A stretch of 12,900 nt of DNA from Acidobacteriota bacterium (lineage in GTDB: Bacteria; Acidobacteriota; Terriglobia; Terriglobales; Acidobacteriaceae): contig QIAI01000086.1 of the NCBI GenBank assembly GCA_003224995.1, positions 13,097 to 25,996 of the forward strand, read 5' to 3'. The position numbers were made by a program, and so were the translations under genes. Under the pieces are notes generated by a model, which did not search any database, had not been told where the DNA came from, and saw nothing but the letters and a program-made list of their open reading frames with translations. Position 1 is the stretch's first letter, and each line of letters opens with the position of its first letter. This document shows positions 6,447 to 12,900 of this stretch, in pieces.

Positions 6447-6475
6447 AATATCCGACAAATGGTGGATGCTGTCAA
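6447..6475 (-). promoter_or_regulatory. Sigma70-type promoter for the GAF-TonB gene
   Basis: On the minus strand a perfect -35 TTGACA (6475-6470) is followed after exactly 17 nt by GATATT (6452-6447), 4 of 6 to TATAAT. The transcription start would be near 6440, giving a ~70-nt leader before ATG 6371. A palindrome, ATAGCGCTAT (6482-6491), lies 6 nt upstream of the -35. Confidence 0.6.
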
Positions 6476-6552
6476 CAGTAGATAGCGCTATTCCCAGGAA
6501 ACCCGGCGTGGAACAGGCTGCCTGGACGATGTTCGACGGAAAACAAAGGGTT

Positions 6553-6578
6553 GGGTAACGTAATTCCTCTGGTTACCC
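6553..6578. promoter_or_regulatory. Perfect inverted repeat GGGTAAC-N12-GTTACCC
   Basis: Two 7-bp perfect arms (6553-6559 and 6572-6578) with a 12-nt spacer lie in the 267-nt divergent spacer, about 60 nt upstream of the GHMP kinase start. The 19-nt centre-to-centre distance (about two helical turns) is compatible with a dimeric regulator site. There is no supporting second copy in the window. Confidence 0.35.
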
Positions 6579-6626
6579 TGCACCGCTTAGAGCTTCGCCA
6601 TTCCCGCGAGAAGCAGTGCTCCGTGA

Positions 6627-6632
6627 TACAAA
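6627..6632 (+). promoter_or_regulatory. Extended -10-like box 6 nt before the GHMP kinase ATG
   Basis: TGATACAAA supplies TG-n plus TACAAA (4 of 6 to TATAAT), ending exactly 6 nt before the ATG. No Shine-Dalgarno is present, so a leaderless transcript is possible. Confidence 0.3.
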
Positions 6633-6638
6633 CGCAGC

Positions 6639-7670
6639 ATGGAAGCCTCGTGGACGCTATCCAAGCAAGGCGCCATCATCGCGCAGGCACCCTGTCGCGC
6701 GGATCTTGCCGGCGGAACGATGGATCTCTGGCCGCTGTACATGTTCCATCCCGGAGCGCTGACCCTTAATTTTGCGGTGAACATCCTGACCACTTGCCGG
6801 ATCACTCCGCTGAAGGGGAAGCGCATTCAGTTACGTTCTCTCGATACCCGGCGCGAGCAGACATTCAGCAGCTTCAGCGAATTGCGCCGGACCAACCGCT
6901 TCCGCTTGCCGTTGGCGGCCCGGTTGATTCAATTCTTCGCGCCCAAGGAAGGCCTGCTGATTGAAACCGATTCTGAATCGCCGGCCGGAGCGGGGATCTC
7001 CGGATCTTCGGCGTTGATGATCGCGACCACGGCTGCGTTGGGGAGGTTCACCGATCGCCACCTGACGCTGGAGCAAATGCGGGTGATTGCTCAAAATATC
7101 GAAGCCCAGATCATCAACGTTCCCACCGGCTGCCAGGATTATTATCCAGCGCTTTACGGGGGCGTGAGCGCAATCCACTTGAATGCAGACGGCATCCATC
7201 GCGAATCGGTAGCAGTGTCGCCTGAGGAGATCGAATCGCGCTTTGTGCTGGCTTACACGGGGGCTCCGCGCAAATCCGGAATCAATAACTGGGAAGTATT
7301 CAAGGCCCACATTAATGGGGATCGACGGGTATTCCGGAATTTTGAGCGCATTGCGGAGATTGCGCGCGATATGTACCAGGCACTGTCGCGTGCGGATTGG
7401 AACGATGTAGCTCGACTGCTGAGAGAAGAGTGGAAGCTACGGCGGACGAACGCCCCGGGCATCACCACACCTCTGATTGATACGCTGATCGCGGCTGCGG
7501 GTCGCAATGGAGGTCGTGCCGCAAAGGTCTGCGGGGCGGGCGGAGGTGGCTGCGTGATCTTTCTGGTGGAGAAAGGCGCTGCCAGCCGGGTGGCCACGGT
7601 GATCGGGGACCACGGCGGACGGGTTTTGCCTCTGCAAGTGGCGCGCGACGGTCTACGGTTCGCCTCCTGA
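6639..7670 (+). CDS. GHMP superfamily sugar/metabolite kinase
   Basis: This encodes 343 residues, a usual GHMP kinase length. It is an ATP-dependent, cytoplasmic small-molecule kinase. Motif 1 is APCRADLAGGTMDLWPLY (17-34), resembling the substrate-side motif of the heptose-7-phosphate kinase (HddA) and fucokinase-like branch. Motif 2, the phosphate-binding loop, is PAGAGISGSSAL (115-126). NVPTGCQDYYPALYGG places the likely catalytic Asp at D167. Motif 3 is KVCGAGGGGCVIFL (296-309). The substrate cannot be fixed from sequence: a sugar or heptose phosphate is more likely than galactose, because the galactokinase signature GRTNEHTDYN is absent. No nucleotide-sugar or LPS genes lie nearby in the window. 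The start is bounded by an in-frame TGA five codons upstream. Confidence 0.9.
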   Translation: MEASWTLSKQGAIIAQAPCRADLAGGTMDLWPLYMFHPGALTLNFAVNILTTCRITPLKGKRIQLRSLDTRREQTFSSFSELRRTNRFRLPLAARLIQFFAPKEGLLIETDSESPAGAGISGSSALMIATTAALGRFTDRHLTLEQMRVIAQNIEAQIINVPTGCQDYYPALYGGVSAIHLNADGIHRESVAVSPEEIESRFVLAYTGAPRKSGINNWEVFKAHINGDRRVFRNFERIAEIARDMYQALSRADWNDVARLLREEWKLRRTNAPGITTPLIDTLIAAAGRNGGRAAKVCGAGGGGCVIFLVEKGAASRVATVIGDHGGRVLPLQVARDGLRFAS

Positions 7671-7720
7671 CAAAGCGTCGATACGGCCTTTTGCGTGACT
7701 TTGTCCGGCGGGAACGGGGC

Positions 7721-7726
7721 TATAAT
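7721..7726 (+). promoter_or_regulatory. Consensus -10 box upstream of the secreted-protein gene
   Basis: A perfect TATAAT lies 29 nt before ATG 7756, predicting a ~23-nt leader. The -35 is poor: TTGTCC at 7701-7706 gives only a 14-nt spacer. A spaced inverted repeat GACAAAG (7669-7675)/CTTTGTC (7699-7705) overlaps that region. Confidence 0.45.
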
Positions 7727-7755
7727 ATCGGCAAGATCGGCTCTTGGGGTGTCCC

Positions 7756-8817
7756 ATGAAGTACCTTCGCCTGGCGGCCTCGTTGGTTTCGTTTTTCGCT
7801 TTCTTCCTGTCCTTCGCACACGCAGGCGATCAGAACTCCAGCCGCGCTCCCAAGATGTCGAAGCAGACTCGCATCGAACTGATTCGCCTTCTGAATGCCG
7901 AGCTGGTGTATGTGCGTTCGCCCTTTCCCATGGGCAGACAGGGTTTAAAGCTCCGCAACGGAACTGTTAGTCCCAGCGGCGCCGAGCTGCAACAGATGGT
8001 CGCCATGTGGGGACCGGCAGCCAAGAATGGGGATGCGGTTCGCATCACCGCGATTACCTTCAAAGATAATTTCATTCACGTTGAGATCAACGGCGGTCCC
8101 ACGAAAAAGCAAAAATGGTACCAGCGCATCAGCGTGGGCGGCGCCGCCGGAGAGACTCCAATCGCTCCGACCGACCCCGGGGTGAATGCGCGGGGCTCGT
8201 TTGTGGATGTCTATTTCGAGCCCTACGTTCCGGAAATGACGGGGCAGGATTTCAAGCAGATTCTGCGGCCGGTGCTCGACTTCGATTCGAAATCGGTGGA
8301 AGAGGCCTACCTGGAGACCGTACCGCCGAAAGCGAAAGAGGCGATTCAAAATCACAAGGTACTGGTGGGCATGAATCGTGAGATGGTCACCTACGCCAAG
8401 GGACGTCCGCCGAAGAAGATTCGCGAGAAGGAAGATGAAACCGAGTTCGAAGAATGGATCTACGGCGAGCCTCCCCGCGATGTTGAGTTCGTGCGCTTTA
8501 TTGGCGACGAAGTGGTCCGCCTTGAAACCATGAAGGTGGATGGTACGAAGCTGGTGAAAACCGACAAGGAAATCAGCCTCGATCCGGTAACCAAGGTGGC
8601 CCAACAACAGGCAGACGAGCCGAGGCCTGCCACCGCTCCCAGCTTACGGAGGCCCGGAGAAGAAGCGGAACACACGGCGGGAACCCCGACGGACCCAGGT
8701 CCGGCTCCGAGGAACCCGAACCCCGGGCGCACTCCCGATCCCGATCCCCCGAGTTCTACGCCCAACCTGGTTCTGTACCAGCTCGTAAACTTGGCGACTC
8801 TGACCAAGGGGCTTTAA
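7756..8817 (+). CDS. Secreted/periplasmic protein of unknown function with BamE/SmpA-like segment
   Basis: This encodes 353 residues. A signal peptide is clear: MKYLRLAASL, a hydrophobic core VSFFAFFLSF, then AHA just before GDQ (cleavage after ~23). A conserved-looking N-terminal region follows (SKQTRIELIRLLNAELVYVR...). At ~205-260 the pattern GMNREMVTYAKGRPPKKIRE ... EFEEWIYG ... VEFVRFIGDEVVRLE resembles the BamE/SmpA fold, which in outer-membrane assembly proteins reads 'GM..eqV...lG.P...', 'W.Y', 'v.F.dg.v'. Residues ~287-337 are Pro/Arg/Asp-rich and probably disordered. There is no lipobox cysteine, so it is not a lipoprotein like true BamE. Function is unknown; an envelope role is inferred. 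The ATG at 7756 is preferred to the TTG at 7744 because it gives a clean signal peptide. The gene ends 9 nt before nadE. Confidence 0.8.
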   Translation: MKYLRLAASLVSFFAFFLSFAHAGDQNSSRAPKMSKQTRIELIRLLNAELVYVRSPFPMGRQGLKLRNGTVSPSGAELQQMVAMWGPAAKNGDAVRITAITFKDNFIHVEINGGPTKKQKWYQRISVGGAAGETPIAPTDPGVNARGSFVDVYFEPYVPEMTGQDFKQILRPVLDFDSKSVEEAYLETVPPKAKEAIQNHKVLVGMNREMVTYAKGRPPKKIREKEDETEFEEWIYGEPPRDVEFVRFIGDEVVRLETMKVDGTKLVKTDKEISLDPVTKVAQQQADEPRPATAPSLRRPGEEAEHTAGTPTDPGPAPRNPNPGRTPDPDPPSSTPNLVLYQLVNLATLTKGL

Positions 8818-8820
8818 ACT
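8815..8820 (+). promoter_or_regulatory. -10-like box 6 nt before nadE (possible leaderless start)
   Basis: TTTAAACT overlaps the stop codon of the upstream gene, and its last hexamer TAAACT ends exactly 6 nt before the GTG of nadE. This is the same layout as TTTAAAAT before nuoB. The purine-rich GGAAGA at 8821-8826 abuts the GTG and is too close to act as a normal Shine-Dalgarno. Confidence 0.3.
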
Positions 8821-8826
8821 GGAAGA

Positions 8827-10467
8827 GTGAAAATTGCCCTCGGCCAGATCAATCCCACGGTAGGGGACTTTTCCGGAAACGCAGCCAAGATCATTGATTT
8901 CTCCCAGCGGGCGCGAGCGGCGGGCGCTGGATTGATCCTGTTTCCGGAGTTGTCCGTCTGCGGCTATCCTCCACGTGATTTGGTGGAACGGCCTACGTTC
9001 GTGGCGAAGAATCGCGAGTCGGTTGAGCGCATAGCGGCAGAAAGCAAGGGCATCGCGGTAATTTGCGGCCTGGTAACTCCCGCCGATGCGGAGACCGGCA
9101 AGTCGGTCATGAACTCCGCAGCATTGCTGCAGGATGGCAAGCAAATCTTTCTGCAGTCCAAGATGCTGTTGCCCACCTACGATGTATTCGATGAAATGCG
9201 CAATTTCGCGCCGGGACGCAGCCAGCAGCTTTTCAATTTCTGCGGCAACCGCATGGCCTTGACCATCTGCGAAGATGCCTGGAACGACAAACATTTCTGG
9301 AACAAACGGCTGTACGGGATCGATCCCGTGGAAGAGTTGATTCGAGCGGGGGGAAATTTCGTGCTCAATATTTCCGCCTCGCCTTTCTGGCTCGGCAAGC
9401 GCGAGCTGCGCCGCGATATGCTCGCCACGATCGCGCGCACCGACAAAGTTCCCGTTGTCATGGTCAACCAGGTGGGGGGAAACGACAGCTTGCTGTTTGA
9501 GGGTTCCAGCCTGGTTTTAAATCGAGAAGGCAAGATCATTGCGCAGGGGAAGTCTTTCGAAGAAGACCTGGTCTACTTTGATTCCGCGACCCTGACCGGC
9601 GAAATGCACGAGCAGATCGAAGGCGAAGAAGCCAGCGCTTATGCGGCGTTGGTGCTGGGCACGCGGGACTACGTACGCAAATGCGGGTTTCAGAAAGTGA
9701 TTGTCGGGCTAAGCGGCGGCATTGATTCCGCTTTAACCGCGGCGATTGCGACGGAAGCGATGGGTCCGGAGAACGTCCTGGGTGTCGGTATGCCTGGGCC
9801 CTATTCTTCGCCGGGCTCCATTGAGGATGCCCGAGCGCTCGCAAAGAATCTTGGCATTCGCTTCGAACTGCTTCCCATTAGCGAAATCTATAAGAGCTAT
9901 CTCCACACTCTCAAGGATGTATTCGCCGGGCTGAAGGAAGACGTGACCGAAGAAAATATTCAGGCGCGCGCTCGTGGCTCGTTGCTCATGGCGCTTTCGA
10001 ATAAGCTCAACGCCATCGTGCTGTCGACCGGCAATAAAAGCGAGATCGCAGTCGGGTACTGCACGCTATACGGCGACATGGCGGGCGGGCTTGCCGTGAT
10101 CTCCGACTGTCCCAAAACTCTGGTGTATCGCATCAGTCGTTACGTGAACTCGCGACGTCCAGTGATACCTGAGGCCAGCCTGGAAAAGCCGCCTTCGGCG
10201 GAGCTTCGGGCCGATCAGAAAGACAGCGACACGTTACCGCCTTACGACGTGCTCGACGCCATTCTGGAGGATTACGTGGAAGATTCGCACTCGCCGGCGC
10301 AGATTGCGCAGGAGCGAGGTTTTGAACCGGCGCTGATCCAGAGGGTCGTGCGCATGGTGGATCGAGCCGAATACAAACGTCAGCAGGCCGCTCCCGGCAT
10401 CAAGATTTCGGCGAAGGCTTTCGGATTTGGCCGGCGTTTTCCAATTGCTGCCAAGGCGGAGGCTTAG
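8827..10467 (+). CDS. nadE: Glutamine-dependent NAD+ synthetase (nitrilase-type amidase plus synthetase)
   Basis: This catalyses the last step of NAD+ synthesis: ATP-dependent amidation of nicotinate adenine dinucleotide using ammonia from glutamine. It has 546 residues, normal for the two-domain form. The N-terminal nitrilase-fold glutaminase (~1-265) shows the Glu-Lys-Cys triad: E41 in LILFPELSVCGYPPRD, K112 in LQSKMLLPTYDVFDE and C148 in ALTICEDAWND. The synthetase domain (~275 onward) has the ATP pyrophosphatase loop VGLSGGIDSAL (296-301) and the family blocks STGNKSEIAVGY and LYGDMAGGLAV. The GTG start gives MKIALGQINPTVGDFSGN, matching the family N-terminus. It follows the secreted-protein gene by 9 nt, so read-through transcription is possible, but a -10-like box lies 6 nt before the GTG. 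It looks intact. Confidence 0.97.
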   Translation: MKIALGQINPTVGDFSGNAAKIIDFSQRARAAGAGLILFPELSVCGYPPRDLVERPTFVAKNRESVERIAAESKGIAVICGLVTPADAETGKSVMNSAALLQDGKQIFLQSKMLLPTYDVFDEMRNFAPGRSQQLFNFCGNRMALTICEDAWNDKHFWNKRLYGIDPVEELIRAGGNFVLNISASPFWLGKRELRRDMLATIARTDKVPVVMVNQVGGNDSLLFEGSSLVLNREGKIIAQGKSFEEDLVYFDSATLTGEMHEQIEGEEASAYAALVLGTRDYVRKCGFQKVIVGLSGGIDSALTAAIATEAMGPENVLGVGMPGPYSSPGSIEDARALAKNLGIRFELLPISEIYKSYLHTLKDVFAGLKEDVTEENIQARARGSLLMALSNKLNAIVLSTGNKSEIAVGYCTLYGDMAGGLAVISDCPKTLVYRISRYVNSRRPVIPEASLEKPPSAELRADQKDSDTLPPYDVLDAILEDYVEDSHSPAQIAQERGFEPALIQRVVRMVDRAEYKRQQAAPGIKISAKAFGFGRRFPIAAKAEA

Positions 10468-10514
10468 AAGCTTCCGGTTACCGCCCCCAAGGTTTTACAG
10501 ATTCAGTCATTCGA

Positions 10515-10519
10515 AAGGA
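10515..10519 (+). promoter_or_regulatory. Shine-Dalgarno of the DsbA-like gene
   Basis: AAGGA lies 4 nt before ATG 10524; the spacing is slightly short but usable. Confidence 0.5.
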
Positions 10520-10523
10520 ATGC

Positions 10524-11381
10524 ATGCGTCGTCTACCCATTAGCGTCTGTGTTGTTTTGCTGATTGCGATGTTCACCGTGGCGCAGCAGAAGTCCTCTGC
10601 CAACCTGCCTTCGGAAGAAACCGTCAATTCTTTCCTGAAAGAGACGTTCGGCTACGATCCGACGGTGACGTGGAAAATCAGCGCCATTAAACCGTCGATC
10701 GCGGAAGGGCTGGCGGAGGTCGATGTACTGGTCAGCAATTCGCAGGGGCAGAATGCCACCACGCTCTATGTCACCCCAGACGGCAAGCACGCGCTTACCG
10801 GCGACATCATGCCCTTTGGCGCAAGGCCTTATGAACCCGCCAAGGAAGCCTTGCTCAAGGGAATCAACGGTCCGACGCGCGGGCCGGAGAAGGCTGCGGT
10901 AACCATCGTTGAATTCAGCGATCTGCAGTGCCCGCACTGCAAAGATGCCCAGCCCATTATCGATAAATTGCTGGTCGACGAACCCAACGCGCGGTTCGTG
11001 TTCCAGAATTATCCGCTGCCCATGCACAACTGGGCGGCAAAAGCGGCGAACTATGCGGACTGCGTGGGCCGGACGAACAAGGACGCTTTCTGGAAATTCG
11101 TGCAGGGTACCTTCAACGATCAGGCCAATATCACCGAATCCAATGCGGACGAAAAACTGACCGCGATTGCCGATGCCGCCGGAGTAAAAGGAACGGATAT
11201 GGCAACCTGCGCCGCCAACCCCGACACCCGCGCGCGCGTCGACAAGTCGGTTGCCCTGGGCCAGTCGGTGGGAGTGACTGGAACTCCGACTCTGTTCGTT
11301 AATGGACGCCGCATCGGAAACGTCGTAGGCCTGCCGCCAGAGATCTTGAAAGGGCTGGTGGAATTTGGCGCGAAACAGTAG
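10524..11381 (+). CDS. Exported DsbA-like thiol:disulfide oxidoreductase
   Basis: This encodes 285 residues. An N-terminal signal peptide (MRRLPISVCVVLLIAMFTVAQ) directs it to the periplasm. Residues ~28-100 form a small alpha/beta region of the kind that precedes the thioredoxin fold in many Acidobacteriota proteins. The thioredoxin-like domain follows from ~122: VTIVEFSDLQCPHCKDAQPI holds the active-site pair C136-P-H-C139 (the DsbA-type CPHC), and GVTGTPTLFVNGR holds the cis-proline P255. An inserted helical domain lies between, with C180 and C229 as a possible second disulfide. Role: oxidising or isomerising disulfides in exported proteins; its recycling partner (DsbB or VKOR) is not in the window. 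It converges on the secretin gene with 23 nt between stop codons. Confidence 0.93.
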   Translation: MRRLPISVCVVLLIAMFTVAQQKSSANLPSEETVNSFLKETFGYDPTVTWKISAIKPSIAEGLAEVDVLVSNSQGQNATTLYVTPDGKHALTGDIMPFGARPYEPAKEALLKGINGPTRGPEKAAVTIVEFSDLQCPHCKDAQPIIDKLLVDEPNARFVFQNYPLPMHNWAAKAANYADCVGRTNKDAFWKFVQGTFNDQANITESNADEKLTAIADAAGVKGTDMATCAANPDTRARVDKSVALGQSVGVTGTPTLFVNGRRIGNVVGLPPEILKGLVEFGAKQ

Positions 11382-11395
11382 CTAGTAGAGGAAGT

Positions 11396-11413
11396 GTGAA
11401 GGGGCTACTTCAC
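11396..11413. terminator. Possible bidirectional hairpin between convergent genes
   Basis: GTGAAG and CTTCAC form a 6-bp stem with a 6-nt loop, overlapping the secretin stop codon (11405-11407) and following the DsbA-like stop by 14 nt. No T-run is present on either strand, so termination is doubtful. Confidence 0.25.
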
Positions 11414-12900
11414 GCCCGTCATCCAGATTTCAGATTCCTGATTCTCCGCCATGCGGATGATGTGGGGCGTGACCACGATCAGCATTTCGTCCGAGTCATT
11501 CTCATTGTTGTGCATCGCAGTGGCGCGGCTCAAGACTGGAAACTGGCCGATGCCCGGAATCCCGCTCAGGCTGCGCTGCTCAGTGGTCGTGATCTCGCCG
11601 GCGACAACCGCTGGCTGTTCATCTCTCACGTTGATGCTGCCGGTGTATTCGCGATTCCCGATTACGGGCACACCGTTGGCGCTCGCGCCCGTCAATGACC
11701 GGACTTTCAATTCAAGGTTCATGCTCACGTCGCTTTCCCCATGAACCACGGGCTTCACCTTCAAGGTGATTCCCAGATCCTCGTAGGTGAAGGAAGGAAC
11801 GGGGGCGACGAAGGAGTTGTTGCCGATCACCTGGGAAATGGCAGCGGTATTGAAAATCGGCGCGAAACTCGCGTTGATGATGGGATAACGCGAACCCAGG
11901 TTCATGGTTGCGTCTTTTCCCTGGGAAGCCCGGATGGTGACATGCTGCAGCGAACGCAACTGCGATTCGTTGCGGGAAAGCGTCGCGCCCAACGTTCCCA
12001 GGGACACACCGAACAGCGTTTTCCCGCCCCCGAATGTGGCCAGGGGCTGTTTGAAAATGGAATTATTGCCGCCGGTGAGTTGGGCCAACAAGGCCGCAAT
12101 GCTGGTGGAATTGGCCTGGTTAATGCCGCCGCTGGCAATCAACTGATTGATCAGGTCCTGAATGCTCTGGCCACCTGCCAATGTCAGGCCCAGGGCGCCG
12201 ATAGGGATGTTGTAAAGATTGAACTGGTTGGGAATCTGCAAGCCGAAATTTTGAATGACCGTCCGGCTTACTTCGAAGACGCGAATGTCCAGCATCACTT
12301 CCGGGTGACTAGAGCCAAGGCTTTCCAGGAATTGACTTACCGGGTTCAGCACATTTTGCGGCGCCCGGACGGTGAGCGTGCTTTTTGCCACGTCGGACGA
12401 TACAAATTTAATCTCAAATACGGTTCGCAAAACATTGCTCAGATCCTGCATTTCCTGCTGGGAGGACGCATCGGGCACGTAGAACGTCCGCAATCCCATA
12501 CGGTCGTAGAGGCGGTGATTCTCCGTGGAATCGGTGGCCACCAGGATCTGCTTCTCCTGAAGCGGGGCCCAGAATGTTTTCGTGACGGCTCCGGCCAATT
12601 GCATGGCAACGTAGAAGCCGACCTCATCGACATCGAAGCGTACTTTTCGGGTGACGACCGAATCATCAAGAGTGACCGTGATGCCATACGCGCCAGCGAT
12701 CTGGGTCAACAGCTGGCGAGAGTCTCCGCGAAAATGGAAACTCTGCAGGTTGTCTCGGGGAATCAGGCGGATCTCATCGGACTCGTCAATCAGGCGCGCG
12801 TAGGGATGAGTTTGAGGTCCGGCACGGTCGAGGGCCTCATTCAGACGCTGGCGCGCGAAATCGTTATTGGCGTCGATGTGAAGGGCATTGCCGAACTCCC
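11405..12900 (-). CDS. Secretin (type II secretion GspD / type IV pilus PilQ family) with N-terminal TPR remnant, 5' end outside window
   Basis: The frame is open past 12709 to the window edge, so the gene is incomplete; about 497 residues are visible. The first ~20 visible residues (EFGNALHIDANNDFARQRLN) look like the end of a TPR. An STN/N0-like domain follows (YGITVTLDDSVVTRKVRFDV), then an N1/NolW-like domain from LRTFYVPDASSQQEMQDL to LNPVSQFLESLG. The C-terminal secretin domain shows MLDIRVFEV near its start, SFTYEDLGITLKVKPVVHGE, INVRDEQPAVVAGEI, GIPGIGQFPVLSRA and LIVVTPHIIR. A long Gly/Asn/Gln/Ser-rich insertion lies in the barrel region. The protein would form the outer-membrane ring for pili or type II secretion; which one needs the genes to the right. 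No cysteine is visible, so it is not an obvious substrate of the adjacent DsbA-like protein. Confidence 0.93.
   Translation of the reverse strand, partial: EFGNALHIDANNDFARQRLNEALDRAGPQTHPYARLIDESDEIRLIPRDNLQSFHFRGDSRQLLTQIAGAYGITVTLDDSVVTRKVRFDVDEVGFYVAMQLAGAVTKTFWAPLQEKQILVATDSTENHRLYDRMGLRTFYVPDASSQQEMQDLSNVLRTVFEIKFVSSDVAKSTLTVRAPQNVLNPVSQFLESLGSSHPEVMLDIRVFEVSRTVIQNFGLQIPNQFNLYNIPIGALGLTLAGGQSIQDLINQLIASGGINQANSTSIAALLAQLTGGNNSIFKQPLATFGGGKTLFGVSLGTLGATLSRNESQLRSLQHVTIRASQGKDATMNLGSRYPIINASFAPIFNTAAISQVIGNNSFVAPVPSFTYEDLGITLKVKPVVHGESDVSMNLELKVRSLTGASANGVPVIGNREYTGSINVRDEQPAVVAGEITTTEQRSLSGIPGIGQFPVLSRATAMHNNENDSDEMLIVVTPHIIRMAENQESEIWMTGVK

Noticed and set aside
6372..6458. Longer N-terminus for the GAF gene, starting at ATG 6458
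   Set aside because: The predicted transcription start (~6440) lies downstream of 6458, and a good AGGAG sits 7 nt before ATG 6371. The extra residues look random.
7945..8607. Minus-strand reading frame of 220 codons opposite the secreted-protein gene
   Set aside because: The plus-strand frame has a signal peptide, a promoter and coherent domain patterns; the antisense translation does not.
10524..12900. DsbA-like protein as a dedicated folding factor for the adjacent secretin
   Set aside because: The visible secretin has no cysteine and the genes are convergent, so there is no support for a functional pair.

Overview
The window is about 60% GC, densely coded, and reads like a chromosomal segment of an Acidobacteriota (Terriglobia/Koribacter-like) genome. 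This assignment is an inference. It rests on the gene types (TPR membrane protein, Clp_N stand-alone protein, TPR-secretin, GAF-TonB protein) and on short interspersed palindromic repeats of the 'CATCCTGAGCGAAG' kind that I associate with these genomes. I see no phage, IS, CRISPR, tRNA or rRNA signal.

Layout, left to right. (1) 1-1931 (+): the 3' part of a polytopic membrane protein with a C-terminal TPR array, running in from the left edge. (2) 2063-2551 (+): a small STAS/SpoIIAA-like protein. (3) 2627-3085 (+): a ClpC-type N-domain protein whose last ~18 codons come from an interspersed repeat. (4) 3157-4125 (+): a zinc-type MDR dehydrogenase that seems to have lost ~21 residues inside its Rossmann domain. 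(5) 4126-4355: a repeat-filled spacer. (6) 4356-4916 (+): an orphan nuoB. (7) 4930-6371 (-): a GAF domain / transmembrane helix / TonB C-terminal domain gene, now split by a one-base frameshift and carrying a good sigma70-type promoter. (8) 6639-7670 (+): a GHMP kinase. (9) 7756-8817 (+): a secreted protein of unknown function with a BamE/SmpA-like stretch. (10) 8827-10467 (+): glutamine-dependent NAD+ synthetase. (11) 10524-11381 (+): an exported DsbA-like thiol oxidoreductase. (12) 11405-12900 (-): a secretin (GspD/PilQ type) with a TPR remnant, running off the right edge.

The genes do not form one pathway. NAD synthesis (nadE) and a complex I subunit (nuoB) are core metabolism. The TonB protein, the DsbA-like protein, the secretin and the secreted protein are cell-envelope functions that fit a diderm bacterium. 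I did not find a clear new multi-gene system. The best leads are three damaged or remodelled genes within 3.4 kb (Clp_N tail, dehydrogenase deletion, GAF-TonB frameshift), the GAF-TM-TonB architecture itself, and three genes (nuoB, GHMP kinase, nadE) that lack a usable Shine-Dalgarno sequence and instead carry a -10-like box exactly 6 nt before the start codon, suggesting leaderless mRNAs.
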